Assembly: GCF_009763805.1 (NCBI RefSeq)
Contig: NZ_CP046804.1
Location: 1,364,001 to 1,428,000, forward strand
DNA from: Vibrio cidicii
Lineage (GTDB): Bacteria; Pseudomonadota; Gammaproteobacteria; Enterobacterales; Vibrionaceae
Reading direction: 5' to 3'
DNA length: 64,000 bases
Position 1 is the first letter of the stretch. Each line of letters begins with the position of its first letter. Under the pieces are notes generated by a model that did not search any database, was not told where the DNA came from, and saw only the letters and a list, made by a program, of their open reading frames with translations. A program made the translations under genes and the position numbers. Of this stretch, positions 40,301 through 50,178 are shown one piece after another.

Positions 40301-40706
40301 TGCTTAAGCTTCAATGACTTACGCTTTACCAAAACCAAAACCAAAACCAAAACCAAAACCAAAACCAAAACCAAAACCAAAACCAAAACCAAAATTAACT
40401 CAGCTTTGATGCACAAACAAAACCCAAAAACCAAAAAAAACTGAAATGACTCATAATTTTGAAAATCAGACTTTGAACTTTTGCAGTCAAAACTCAAAAA
40501 CCTAAGATCAAATTTCTGATTGAGCCAACCGCCTTCACCTCGCGCTTGCCCGAAAATTGACTGAGGCAACTCTCAGAATTTTTAGCACCAAAGAATAAGT
40601 GTCCAGAAAACAGCGCCCACTGAAGCTAATTTGCCGACAAACGCGAAACCAACCAGCCGAAGGAGCAAAGAAAAGCCATAAACCACTGTTTTGAAATGAT
40701 TAAGCA
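40301..40706 (-). repeat. ORF-less cassette, family B, with expanded microsatellite
   Basis: 406 bp, about 55 bp longer than other B copies because of a CCAAAA array. Confidence 0.82.
40329..40394. repeat. Hexanucleotide tandem repeat (CCAAAA) x 11
   Basis: Eleven perfect units. Other family B copies have one or two units at this place. Confidence 0.95.
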
Positions 40707-40826
40707 TAACGCCCGCTTAAGTGGTGAGCAACGCAATACCGATGTTTCCGCAGAACACCTTAATCATTAAAATCAACGCATAGTAAAAATGCCATGCGTT
40801 GCGAATCCATCTTTAAGCGTTTGTTA
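40707..40826 (-). repeat. attC site, type j
   Basis: 120 bp; own site of the cassette truncated by the IS21-family element. Confidence 0.95.
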
Positions 40827-40840
40827 TGTATGTACTATTT

Positions 40841-40920
40841 TCATTGTGACCAAGAAAGTTCGTTTTTCAACTTACACTCAAGACTCGTCTGTAACATTGA
40901 ACGAAAACCTTTTTCTTGGT
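40841..40920 (-). pseudogene. 3' fragment of a cassette gene cut by the IS21 element
   Basis: Reading out of the IS, one frame gives QEKGFRSMLQTSLECKLKNE and stops at TGA 40841-40843, just before the attC, as a normal cassette gene end would. The rest of the gene is missing. Confidence 0.5.
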
Positions 40921-41039
40921 TGCGTATTTCGGTGATTGCGATCGCTCGTTTCGGTTTATTCCGATCACCTGATCCTGCCGTTTTTCTCTCTTCCTATTTT
41001 TACTCTAAGTGATCGGATTGCGCCAGTTTTCTCATTGAC

Positions 41040-41741
41040 TCACCGCCCAGTTTCTATTCGATGACTATTGTGTACCAGCCTATCCATGAGAGCGTCTGCG
41101 ACGGTGGCGTTGCCGATCATGTTGTACCACTCCTTTACAGGTAACTGACTGATGACGATTGTGCTGCTGTTTTGGTAGCGGTCTTCAAGCACTTCTAACA
41201 AGTGACCCGCATGCTCTTGAGTCAGTTTTTCCATTCCCCAGTCGTCGAGGATAAGCAGCGCTTTTTTAGCTAGGGATTGAAGTTGCTTTTGATAGCTACC
41301 ATCCAGACGACCTGCGGTCAGGTCATCGAGCAAGCGAGTTAATCGGTAGTATCTGACGGTTTGCTGTTGGTCGCAGGCGCTACTTGCCAGAGCGCAGCCA
41401 AGATAGGTTTTGCCTGCACCTGTTGGGCCTGTGATCAAAATGTTCTGGTGCTTGTGCAGATAACTCCCCGTCAGAAGTTCACTCATCTGTTTGCGGTTGA
41501 GGTTTCGCCCCTCCTTGTAGATGAGTTGGCTCGGCTGAGCATCCACTCTCAGCTTGGCTTGTTGTTTTAAGCGTTGGATTTTGCTCTGATTACGATTCAA
41601 GATTTCACTTTCCAGAAGCAGGCTTAACCTTTCCTCGAAGTCCAGCTCTGCGTAGGTGGTCAGTTGCTCTTGTTGCTGCTCTAACGCTTTCGCCGCATGA
41701 CTTAAGCGCAGGGTTTTGAGTTGGTCATTGAGTGTGTTCAT
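41040..41741 (-). CDS. istB: IS21-family helper ATPase IstB
   Basis: 233 residues from ATG 41741, GGAG seven bases upstream. Walker A GPTGAGKT at about 105-112 and Walker B LLILDDWG at about 162-169 mark the AAA+ domain; an IstB N-terminal helical region precedes it. It follows istA with a ten-base gap and selects target DNA for IstA. Confidence 0.93.
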   Translation of the reverse strand: MNTLNDQLKTLRLSHAAKALEQQQEQLTTYAELDFEERLSLLLESEILNRNQSKIQRLKQQAKLRVDAQPSQLIYKEGRNLNRKQMSELLTGSYLHKHQNILITGPTGAGKTYLGCALASSACDQQQTVRYYRLTRLLDDLTAGRLDGSYQKQLQSLAKKALLILDDWGMEKLTQEHAGHLLEVLEDRYQNSSTIVISQLPVKEWYNMIGNATVADALMDRLVHNSHRIETGR

Positions 41742-41751
41742 ATCCTTTCTC

Positions 41752-43284
41752 CTAGTGATAACAGTTCGGGCCACGAACATTGCTGTGAACAAGGTTCGGT
41801 GTATTCGCTTTATCTTTACTCAGTTGCCCCTCGCGATTGTTTTTCAGCAGATTATTGATGAAGGTGTAGTTCGGTTTTGTCAGCATCAGCGCATCTTTAC
41901 AGGCTTGCTCTAGGCGTGATTCACCATGGGCTTTACTCAGGTTGAGTAACCCAAGACAGGAACGATAGGCCTGCTCTGGATGAGGTTTGGCGTTCAGCAT
42001 CTTATTGACGACTTCTCGGGTGGCAGGGCCGATATTGGCTCCCCAGTTGAGCAAGCGTCCAGGCGACCACTTCTGATGTTGATGATGACTCGGCATGTGC
42101 TCTGGTTGGGTGCTGTTTCCGCGCTCTCTTTGACTGCGTGGATGCTGGGCGACCAAGTTACCTTGATGGTAGATCTGCACCAGACGGTTGGAGGCTTCCA
42201 GCTCGACGTGGTGGCCAACCAGTTGATGGGGAACCGAGTAGTAGTGACGGCGATATTCGACGTGATAGTCAGGCCCAACCTTGGCTTGTCTCGTTTCGGT
42301 ATAGAGGTATCGCTGCTTGGGTAGCGGCTTTAATGCAGGTTTATCGAGTTTGTCGAACAAGGCTTTGCGACTCGCGCCATACTGTTTCATCTCACGTTGG
42401 TTTAACTCATCCATCAGCGCTCGGATAGCGAGATTCAGCTCTTTGAAGGTATAGAAGGTTTGGTGGCGAAGCCGCATCATGATCCAGCGTTCGACGAGGA
42501 GCACCGCATTCTCCGCCTTGGCTTTGTCTTTCGGTTTGTAAGGGCGAGCAGGCATCACGGCGGTTTGATAGTGATTGGCCAGTTTCTGATAGCTGTCGTT
42601 CAGTCTTGGCTCATAGCGATTCGCTTTACTGACCGCGCTACGCAGATTGTCGGGAACCAAGAGATGGGGGACGCCACCGAAGTGCTCGAACGCATTGGCA
42701 TGCGCCTCTAGCCAGTAAGACTTTCCTTGGCTGGGGAAGGCTTCCACATAGGTGTAGTTGGACGCACCTAAGGTCGCCACGAACACTTCGGCTTCGCGCA
42801 CTTCGCCTGTGTCAGGGTTCACCACCTGAAGCCGAGGGCCACAGTAATCGATAAACAGCTTATCACCCGCCACATGAAGCTGGCGCATGCTGCGCTTTTG
42901 GGTTTTGAGCCAGCGAGTGAAGTGCTCGCAGAACTGAGTGTAAGCGTAAGCTTTCTCTTGATATTGCTCATGATATTCCTGCCAGAGCAACATCTTCGTC
43001 ATGCCTTTACGTCTGAGTTCGACTGCGTATTGCGTGAAGTCTGGCATGACTTTATCGCGACTGGCTTTCTTACCGTGATACAGCGCTTGCGTGAGATCAG
43101 CATCGCTGCAACTTTCAGGCAGAGGCCAACCAAGTTGGCTTTGTTTAAAGCGAGTAAGGAGTTCCGATATGGTGGACGGGCCGAGTTTCAGGCAAGAAGC
43201 GATGCTGCGATTTGAGAGACCGCAGTCGTACTTAAGGCGTAATACCTCTTTGATTTTGTTCATTGGAGTTCTCTTTTTGGCCAT
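41752..43284 (-). CDS. istA: IS21-family transposase IstA
   Basis: 510 residues. N-terminal helix-turn-helix (LKYDCGLSNRSIASCLKLGPSTISELL), then an integrase-type core with D146 in IDYCG, D212 in VPDNL and E258 in KAENA, and a basic C-terminus. Full length and uninterrupted. Confidence 0.93.
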   Translation of the reverse strand: MAKKRTPMNKIKEVLRLKYDCGLSNRSIASCLKLGPSTISELLTRFKQSQLGWPLPESCSDADLTQALYHGKKASRDKVMPDFTQYAVELRRKGMTKMLLWQEYHEQYQEKAYAYTQFCEHFTRWLKTQKRSMRQLHVAGDKLFIDYCGPRLQVVNPDTGEVREAEVFVATLGASNYTYVEAFPSQGKSYWLEAHANAFEHFGGVPHLLVPDNLRSAVSKANRYEPRLNDSYQKLANHYQTAVMPARPYKPKDKAKAENAVLLVERWIMMRLRHQTFYTFKELNLAIRALMDELNQREMKQYGASRKALFDKLDKPALKPLPKQRYLYTETRQAKVGPDYHVEYRRHYYSVPHQLVGHHVELEASNRLVQIYHQGNLVAQHPRSQRERGNSTQPEHMPSHHQHQKWSPGRLLNWGANIGPATREVVNKMLNAKPHPEQAYRSCLGLLNLSKAHGESRLEQACKDALMLTKPNYTFINNLLKNNREGQLSKDKANTPNLVHSNVRGPNCYH

Positions 43285-43514
43285 GGTCGCTTCCTTACGT
43301 TCTTGTTTAAGAAGTAAAGAATAGCGAGCTATTGATTTAAAAGAGAAAAAGGTAGGATTTCGGGCATTCCGATCGGGGTTTTCGCTATTCCGATCACCGA
43401 TTTCGGAGTGAGGCTAAAAGTGATCGGATAATCGCGGAATCAGTGATCGGTTTAAACCGAAATGGGTGATCGGATAATCCCGAAATGACTGATCGGAATG
43501 CTCCGAAATATGCA

Positions 43515-43786
43515 AGAAAACTGAAACGACTCATAGATTTGAAAATCAGACTTTGAATTTCGGCAATTCAAGCCCAAAAACCTGTGATCAAAATATTGAT
43601 TGAGCCAGTCGAACCAACCTCGCGCTTACTCAAAAATCGATTGAGGCAATTCTCTGAATTTCCAGCGCCAAAGAATGAGTGTCCGGAAAACAGCGCCCAC
43701 TGAAGTCAACTTGCCGACAAACACAAAACTCACAAGCCAAGGGAGCAAAGAAATGATGCAACCAACTGATTTTTGTTGATTAAACA
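43515..43786 (-). repeat. ORF-less cassette, family B, truncated by IS21
   Basis: 272 bp. Starts abruptly at AGAAAACTGAAACGACTC, which is an internal position of the copy at 23693; the attC-proximal 75-80 bp are gone. Confidence 0.82.
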
Positions 43787-43905
43787 TAACGCCCTGTTAA
43801 GTAGTGAGGCATGCACTACAAAAGCTTCCGCAACACTACGTAATCACTAAAACCAACGCAAACCAAAAATGCCACGCATGCCGAATCTGCTTGAACAGTT
43901 TGTTA
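43787..43905 (-). repeat. attC site, type b
   Basis: 119 bp; own site of a family A cassette. Confidence 0.95.
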
Positions 43906-44253
43906 GCTTAAATTTCAGTACCTTAGATTTACTAAGCCCGAGATTAACCTAATTTGGAAAGCCGGCAAACTACCTGAGTTTTAAAACCCGAATTGACTCA
44001 AACTTTGTGACCTTTCATGCGATTTTGAAACCAGTTAATTTTGACAAATCACTTTCGGAAAACTCAAAGTGAGAACAAAACTTCCAAAGCGACTTTGCAC
44101 CAAATTGACTAACCTCGCGCAATCCGGAAACTCAATTGAGGCAACAGCTCAAAACTCGCGTTGGCAAACAATGCCGATTTGCCGAGAAACCGAAACGAGC
44201 TGCCAAGGGAAGAAAAAACAGGCTACAACCAATTGATTTTCATTGTTTTAAGC
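43906..44253 (-). repeat. ORF-less cassette, family A
   Basis: 348 bp. Confidence 0.85.
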
Positions 44254-44373
44254 TAACGCCCGGTTAAGGGGCAGCCAACGCCATTACCAAGCTTCCGCAT
44301 AACACCGTAACCACAAAAACCAACGCATAATAAAAATGCCACGCGTTGGCTGTCCCTCTTGAACCGTTTGTTA
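44254..44373 (-). repeat. attC site, type d
   Basis: 120 bp; own site of a family B cassette. Confidence 0.95.
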
Positions 44374-44722
44374 TGTTTAAGCTTCAATGGCTTACGTTTT
44401 ACCAAAACCAAGATTAACTCAGCTTTGATTCACAAACAAAAGCCAAGACCTAAAAAACTGAAACGACTCATAGATTTGAAAAACAGACTTCGAATTTTGG
44501 CAATTCAAGCCCAAAAACCTGTGATCACAATATTGATTGAGCCAGCCGAACCAACCTCGCGCTTACTCGAAAATCGACTGAGGCAATTCTCTGAATTTCC
44601 AGCGCCAAAGAATAGATGTCCAGAAAGTAGCGCCAGACGAAGCCAACTTGCCGACAAACACAAAACCAACAAGCCGAGGGAGCAAGAAAAGATGCAACCA
44701 ACTGATTTTTGGTGATTAAACA
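44374..44722 (-). repeat. ORF-less cassette, family B
   Basis: 349 bp. Confidence 0.82.
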
Positions 44723-44842
44723 TAACGCCCTGCTAAGGGGTGAGCAACGCACTGCAAAAGCGACCGCACACCAACTTAATCACAAAACTCACCGCATGCT
44801 AAAAATGCCACGCGTTGCGAATCCCACTTAAGCAGCTTGTTA
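44723..44842 (-). repeat. attC site, type a variant
   Basis: 120 bp, with GCAACGC and GCAGCTTG changes; own site of a family A cassette. Confidence 0.95.
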
Positions 44843-45190
44843 GCTTAAATTTCAGCACCTTAGATTAACTAAATCCGAGATTAACCTGATTTGGAAAACC
44901 AACAAACCGCTTGAGTTTTAAAACCCGAATTGGCTCAAACTTTGTGGCCTTTAATGCGATTTGAAAAACCGAAAAATTTGATAAATCTCTTTCGGAAAAC
45001 TCAAAGCGAAAGCGAAACTTCCAAAGCAACTTTGCACCAAACTGGCTAACCTCGCGCATCCCCAAAACTCAATTGAGGCAACAACTCAAAACTCGCGCTG
45101 GCAAACAATGTTGATTTGCCGAGAAACCGAAACGAGCTGCCAAGGGAAGAAGAAACAGGCTGCAAACAATTGATTTTAATTGTTTTAAGC
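44843..45190 (-). repeat. ORF-less cassette, family A
   Basis: 348 bp. Confidence 0.85.
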
Positions 45191-45310
45191 TAACGCCCTG
45201 TTAAGGTGTGAGCAACGCAATACCGATGCTTCCGCATACCACCTTAAACACTAAACGCAACGCATAGCAAAAATGCCAAGCATTGCGAATCACTCTTAAA
45301 CAGATTGTTA
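45191..45310 (-). repeat. attC site, type h variant
   Basis: 120 bp, GGTGTGAGC and CAGATTG; own site of the next cassette. Confidence 0.95.
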
Positions 45311-45922
45311 TGTGTTTTTTCGCTCGATCTCTTTACGCAGTTCTTCGATTAACTCTTCTGGCATAGGGTTATACCAACGCAATGATTTCAGCTCTGGTAC
45401 ATACACCACGCCAATACTCCTTCTGAGAAATCTGTTGTCTAAGTCGACACCAATTGACTCTAAAGACGCTAGACCAACTTCATAGTCCTTTAGAAAATCG
45501 AGGAAACAACTAGTAGCATCTGAATACTCTTTATCTGTGAATGCCACAGGAAACATCAGTTTTAAAGTTTTTCCATCATCGATTTGTGCCGTAAACGACA
45601 AATCAATTGCGAACTCCCTTTTGATTTCCATACTACCTAAGGTTGGTTCCAATCTACTTTTAAGCTTGGCTTTTTTACTAAAATTTGAAAGCTGAGCTTT
45701 AGCGTGGTTGTATGCATCTTTACCTAATTCGGAAATTAAAGAGCTAACGAATGGTTGGACAAAATGGATCGTAACTAACGTGGGTAGTATCCAATCAGCA
45801 CACGCAAACGGACCGTACGAGTCTCGATTCGTATGGGAGCAGCTTTTTGAAAGCAACTGGTCACTTAAAAGCTCTTCAACTTCATGTTCTAGATAGTTTT
45901 CATATGTATTGATTTTTATCAT
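45308..45922 (-). CDS. Hypothetical protein
   Basis: 204 residues, soluble, acidic N-terminus (HEVEELLSDQLLSKSCSHTN), then ILPTLVTIHFVQPFVSSLIS, which could be amphipathic or membrane-associated, and a C-terminal strand-rich part (LRRSIGVVYVPELKSLRWYN). AGGGA precedes ATG 45922; upstream codons lie in the attC. Stop in its own attC. Not recognised. Confidence 0.62.
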   Translation of the reverse strand: MIKINTYENYLEHEVEELLSDQLLSKSCSHTNRDSYGPFACADWILPTLVTIHFVQPFVSSLISELGKDAYNHAKAQLSNFSKKAKLKSRLEPTLGSMEIKREFAIDLSFTAQIDDGKTLKLMFPVAFTDKEYSDATSCFLDFLKDYEVGLASLESIGVDLDNRFLRRSIGVVYVPELKSLRWYNPMPEELIEELRKEIERKNT

Positions 45923-45938
45923 AATTATCCCTGACACA

Positions 45939-46057
45939 TAACGCCCTGTTAAGTAGTGAGGCATGCACTACGAAAGCTTCCGCAACACTACGTAATCACT
46001 AAAACCAACGCAAACCAAAAATGCCACGCATGCCGAATCTGCTTGAACAGTTTGTTA
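45939..46057 (-). repeat. attC site, type b
   Basis: 119 bp; own site of a family A cassette. Confidence 0.95.
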
Positions 46058-46405
46058 GCTTAAATTTCAGCATCTTAGATTAACCAAATCCGAGATTAAC
46101 CTGATTTGGGAAGCCGGCAAACTGCCTAAGTTTTAAAACCCGAATTGACTCAAACTTTGTGGCCGTTCATTTGCTTTGAAAACCAATAATTTTTGACAAC
46201 ACATGTTCGCCAAACTCAAAGCGAAAGCAAAACTTCCAAAGCGACTTTGCGCCAAACTGACTGACCTCGTGCAATCTCAAAGCTCAATTGAGGCAACAGC
46301 TCGAAACTCACGTTGACAAACAATGCTGATTTGCCGAAAAACCTGAACAAATTGCCAAAGGAAGAAAGAAAAGATCACAAACAACTGATTTTTATTGTTT
46401 TAAGC
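46058..46405 (-). repeat. ORF-less cassette, family A
   Basis: 348 bp; its first 200 bp are nearly identical to the copy at 1543. Confidence 0.85.
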
Positions 46406-46525
46406 TAACGCCCTGTTAAGGGGTGAGCAACGCAATACTGAACCCGCCGCATACCACCTTAATCACTTAAACCAACGCGTAGCGAAAATGCCACGCGTTG
46501 CGAATCCCTCTTGAACAGTTTGTTA
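46406..46525 (-). repeat. attC site, type h
   Basis: 120 bp; own site of the DUF559 cassette. Confidence 0.95.
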
Positions 46526-46528
46526 AGC

Positions 46529-47479
46529 TTACATTTCGTATATGCTCAACCCCATAGCGGCTCCAAGAACATACCAAACATTTTGCCACTTAACTCTAAC
46601 TAGATCAGAACCAATATACGATGTTTCGTTATTACTTCGTCGAAGTAACTTGCCATTTCCAATATAACTAAATTCTATATCTCCAAGTTTGTCTACGCTC
46701 ATTTCATTAGGGAGCACACTCAATAATGGCGATACATAAACAGGATCATCAGCGACAACAAGAAACTCATCGAACAAATGAGCGAACCTAAGCATATGTT
46801 CTCCGAGTTCAAGACTATACCACTCCTCGGAGACCGTATTTATCCTTACTTCGCCCTTTTGATAATCAAGAGTTAAACCATTTAAATGCTCAATTTCATA
46901 TCCATCTTCAGGGAGATGGAATATAAACGCAGTAATAAAGGACTTTTCATGCAACCACTCGATGGCATGAGGAATCACTTGATCAATTGATGGAGATGTC
47001 AATGTTTTCTCGGGATTGATTTTTCTGAAAAAGTTAATGGCTTTCATACGTTCCTGGTAGAAAAACCTATAATCGATATACATTGCTCGATACTTAACTG
47101 GCTCTCGTTGCATTCTTTCACGGTATATTGTTCTAACTTCATCGACACAGCCTTTCGCGTCTCTATTAATCTCACGTCCCGTGAAACGAATAACCGTATA
47201 ACCTGACCTTGTTAAATATCGTTGCCTTATTGCGTCTTTTTCCAATTGCTCTGGAGAAGAGTGGTATGCGTGCCCATCCAACTCAATAATCAAACGCGCA
47301 TCTCTAAGAATGAAATCCACCCTATATCTTGCATGCTTTTCTTTGTCGCCAAACCATTGCTCACTTTCAATTAAATCAGCAAGTTCATTTAGTTCTTTAC
47401 TAAATTCAGCTTCAATGTGGGATTGACCACGATCTCTATACCAACTAGGAGCGTCTGCCGGTTGACCTGGATATTTCAT
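46529..47479 (-). CDS. DUF559 (PD-(D/E)XK-like nuclease) two-domain protein
   Basis: 316 residues. Residues about 20-115 form a DUF559 domain related to Vsr-type endonucleases: YRVDFILRDARLIIELDGHAYH with D55, E66 and D68, then RQRYLTRSGYTVIRFTGREI. The remaining 200 residues (from about 120) are an unassigned domain beginning YRFFYQERMKAINFFRKINP and rich in strands. GGTGA stands before the ATG. A nuclease fused to a sensor-like domain in a single-gene cassette is a plausible defence factor; that role is inference. Confidence 0.75.
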   Translation of the reverse strand: MKYPGQPADAPSWYRDRGQSHIEAEFSKELNELADLIESEQWFGDKEKHARYRVDFILRDARLIIELDGHAYHSSPEQLEKDAIRQRYLTRSGYTVIRFTGREINRDAKGCVDEVRTIYRERMQREPVKYRAMYIDYRFFYQERMKAINFFRKINPEKTLTSPSIDQVIPHAIEWLHEKSFITAFIFHLPEDGYEIEHLNGLTLDYQKGEVRINTVSEEWYSLELGEHMLRFAHLFDEFLVVADDPVYVSPLLSVLPNEMSVDKLGDIEFSYIGNGKLLRRSNNETSYIGSDLVRVKWQNVWYVLGAAMGLSIYEM

Positions 47480-47505
47480 TTTTCACCATAATATTTTTGT
47501 AAGCT

Positions 47506-47625
47506 TAACGCCCTGCTAAGGGGTGAGCAATGCACTACAAAAGCGACCGCACACCGCCTTAATCACAAAACTCACCGCATGCTGAAAATGCCACGCATTG
47601 CGAATCCCACTTAAGCAGTTTGTTA
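47506..47625 (-). repeat. attC site, type a
   Basis: 120 bp; own site of a family A cassette. Confidence 0.95.
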
Positions 47626-47962
47626 GCTTAAATTTCAGCACCTTAGATTTACTAAGCCCGAGATTAACCTGATTTGGAAAACCAACAAACCACTTGACGA
47701 ATTGACTCAAACTTTGTGGCCATTCATTTGCTTTGAAGATCAGTAAATTTTGACAACTCATTTTCGCAAAACTCAAAGCGAAAACGACACTTCCAAAGCG
47801 ACTTTACGGCAAAATGGCTCACCTCGCGCAATCCCAAAACTCAATTGAGGCAACTCCTCAAAACTCGCGTTGGCAAACAATGCTGATTTGCCGAGAAGCC
47901 TGAACGAATGGCCAGAGGAAGAAAAAACAGGCTGCAAACAATTGATTTTCATTGTTTTAAGC
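47626..47962 (-). repeat. ORF-less cassette, family A
   Basis: 337 bp, the shortest copy: about 11 bp are missing between CACTTGA and CGAATTGACTC. Confidence 0.85.
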
Positions 47963-48082
47963 TAACGCCCTGCTAAGGGGTGAGCAATGCACTGCAAAAG
48001 CTACCGCACGCCGCCTTAATCACAAAACTCACCGCATGCTAAAAATGCCACGCATTGCGAATCCCGCTTAAGCAGTTTGTTA
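47963..48082 (-). repeat. attC site, type a
   Basis: 120 bp; own site of a family A cassette. Confidence 0.95.
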
Positions 48083-48430
48083 GCTTAAATTTCAGCACCT
48101 TAGATTTACCAAACCCGAGACTAACCCAGCTTGGTAAAACGACAAACCACCTGAGTTTTAAAACCCGAAATAACGCAAACTTTGTGGCCTTTCATGCAAT
48201 TTGAAAAACCGAAAACTTTGAGAACTCATTTTCGGAAAACTCAAAGCGAAAGCAAAACTACCAAAGCGACTTTGCACCAAACTGGCTAACCTCGCGCAAT
48301 CCCAAAACTCAATTGAGGCAAATGCTCAAAACTCGCATTGACAAACAATGCTGATTTGCCGAAAAGCCTGAACGAACTGCCAAGGGAAGAAAAAACAGGC
48401 TGCAACCAATTGATTTTCATTGTTTTAAGC
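48083..48430 (-). repeat. ORF-less cassette, family A
   Basis: 348 bp. Confidence 0.85.
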
Positions 48431-48550
48431 TAACGCCCGGTTAAGGGGCAACCAACGCTACTACCAACTTTCCGCATAACACCGTAACCATAAAAACCAA
48501 CGCATAATAAAAATGCCACGCGTTGGTTGTCCCTCTTGAACCGTTTGTTA
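48431..48550 (-). repeat. attC site, type d variant
   Basis: 120 bp, GGCAACCAACGC; own site of the Cass2-like cassette. Confidence 0.95.
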
Positions 48551-48555
48551 TGTAA

Positions 48556-49005
48556 CTATCTAACGGCAATAGAGATTTCTACAGTATTAGCACTTTTGTA
48601 ATACTCAAAGTCTGTTGTATACGCTCGTTTGTGAGGGCAGTGTTCAGAAGCAAAATAATTCCAAACCTCATTCCACAAATCGATAACTACTTGTGGCATT
48701 TCACCAGTCGCTGAAAAAGTCACGTACTTACCAGAGGAAACTTTCGTTTTTACTGATTCTGATAATAATTGTGGTGATAATGTGTCCGAACAAGCGATAA
48801 CATCGAAAGCACCAGTAAAATCAGATTCATAGTTTGTGTATAAACCATACACTTTTGACTTGTCGGTTAACTTTGGAGCTGCATTTAAGTAAAATTTTTC
48901 CCAAAGATTTCCGATTTTTGCAGTCATAGGATTCATTTCATCTGCATTAGTCGTACGAACGACGAACCCCGCAACCTCAAAACCATTAATTTCACTGATG
49001 TTCAT
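48556..49005 (-). CDS. Cass2-like effector-binding (GyrI-like) protein
   Basis: 149 residues with the integron-associated effector-binding pattern: EVAGFVVRTTNADEMN, IGNLWEKFYLN, VYGLYTNYESDFTGAFDVIA, YVTFSATGEMPQVVIDLWNEVWNYF and DFEYYKSANTVEISIAV. Cass2 proteins bind cationic drug-like ligands in a GyrI/BmrR-type fold and lack the DNA-binding part, as here. AGGAG precedes the ATG. Role in drug sequestration is by family only. Confidence 0.85.
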   Translation of the reverse strand: MNISEINGFEVAGFVVRTTNADEMNPMTAKIGNLWEKFYLNAAPKLTDKSKVYGLYTNYESDFTGAFDVIACSDTLSPQLLSESVKTKVSSGKYVTFSATGEMPQVVIDLWNEVWNYFASEHCPHKRAYTTDFEYYKSANTVEISIAVR

Positions 49006-49022
49006 TTTTTCTCCTAGTTACA

Positions 49023-49145
49023 TAACGCCCGCCTAAGGGGCTGACAACGCATAACAACCAAACTCAAACACAACAACCGAAACCACCGCGGCTCAATGGG
49101 ACTGGAAACGCCACGCGTTGACAGTCCCTCTTGAGGCGTTTGTTA
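49023..49145 (-). repeat. attC site, type c
   Basis: 123 bp; own site of a family D cassette. Confidence 0.95.
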
Positions 49146-49559
49146 GCTTCGTAGCCTATTGTTTAACAATGGCTTTTAACACATTTGCTTGAAATGCATT
49201 TTATGCAAAAGCATCAAGCAAGCACACGTCCAACACCAAAACCTGTGAAGTTGGCTGCCAAAACTCAAAACACTCAAGACTAAGTTGGCCACGGTTAAGA
49301 GTCCGCGACAAAGAAAACCGGATCACAGCGATGATGCCACCTTTTGTGAAACTAAACTTTGAGTGTTGAACATCCAACAGCGTTGAAGCATCGAGGCTTT
49401 CTAGTTTTCAGCGACTTTGAAACCACTGAATTTTCAACACGTTCGACCAAATCAGTATCAAGAAAAAACTCAAAAGCCAAATTATGTAATTTGAACGCTA
49501 AAAACGGATTTTTCAGAACGATTGAGCTTGGGTTTTGATGATTCCTGCCTTTAAGAAGC
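49146..49559 (-). repeat. ORF-less cassette, family D
   Basis: 414 bp. Confidence 0.8.
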
Positions 49560-49679
49560 TAACGCCCTGTTAAGGGGTGAGCAGCGCAATACCGAAGCCG
49601 CCGCATACCACCTTAATCACTTAAACCAACGCATAGTGAAAATGCCACGCGTTGCGAATCCCTCTTGAACAGTTTGTTA
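49560..49679 (-). repeat. attC site, type h variant
   Basis: 120 bp, GAGCAGCGC; own site of the small reverse-ORF cassette. Confidence 0.95.
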
Positions 49680-49834
49680 GGGCTTGACCTACAGCAAGAA
49701 CCATATTAGCTTATAGTTTCAACGTGTTGATGATCTGCTACCAGCTGGTGATTCTAGTTAGTTGTGCCAATACATGGTCGAGAAGAAGACCAATCATAGA
49801 AGCAATATCTATAGGCATAGACGGAGATATCACC

Positions 49835-49984
49835 ATGATGTTACCTATAACACGTATCACCACGCTCTTCATTTCCACTACGCTGATCATTTTTAGTGGT
49901 ATTTTAACTCTTTCCGACAACGAAAACGCCACTGCCTACCTAAATTCAGGCGTTGATCTACTAAAGTCTTTGAACCAGAGCTAG
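49835..49984 (+). CDS. 49-aa hydrophobic peptide, reverse orientation
   Basis: 49 residues on the + strand, against the array: MMLPITRITTLFISTTLIIF then GILTLSDNENATAYLNSG. The first half is a membrane helix or signal sequence. GGAG stands eight bases before the first ATG, and a hairpin follows the stop. No family recognised; size and layout resemble small membrane toxins, without further evidence. Confidence 0.5.
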   Translation: MMLPITRITTLFISTTLIIFSGILTLSDNENATAYLNSGVDLLKSLNQS

Positions 49985-50000
49985 ATTTCCTACGGGACTC

Positions 50001-50039
50001 CCAAATGGTACTGTACAAAAGTTGTTAAGTACCATTTGG
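50001..50039 (+). terminator. Hairpin after the 49-aa ORF
   Basis: CCAAATGGTACT and AGTACCATTTGG form a perfect 12-bp stem with a 15-base loop. There is no U-run, so it may be a processing or pause site or a protein-binding palindrome rather than a true terminator. Confidence 0.5.
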
Positions 50040-50051
50040 TGAAAAGAGCCC

Positions 50052-50178
50052 TAACGCCCGCCTAAGGGGCTGACAACGCATTACATTACACTAAACTCAA
50101 TCACAACAACTGCAACCACCGCGGCTCAATGGGACTGGAAACGCCGCGCGTTGACAGTCCCTCTTGAGGCGTTTGTTA
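50052..50178 (-). repeat. attC site, type c, long
   Basis: 127 bp, the longest site here, by a CATTACATTACAC repeat in the loop; own site of the VOC cassette. Confidence 0.95.

Larger units (their letters stand above)
40921..43514 (-). mobile_element. IS21-family insertion sequence
   Basis: 2,594 bp. Ends are TGCGTATTTCGG at the left and the inverse of TGCATATTTCGG at the right, each followed by several TTCGG/CCGATCA subrepeats as expected for IS21 transposase sites. No target duplication: the left flank ends TTGGT, the right begins AGAAA, and the flanks belong to different cassettes. Confidence 0.93.

Noticed and set aside
40219..40569. A 116-codon protein with a Leu-Val repeat
   Set aside because: It is the translation of the CCAAAA microsatellite running into an attC.
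41361..43324. Plus-strand ORFs inside the IS21 element
   Set aside because: They are shadow frames of istA and istB.
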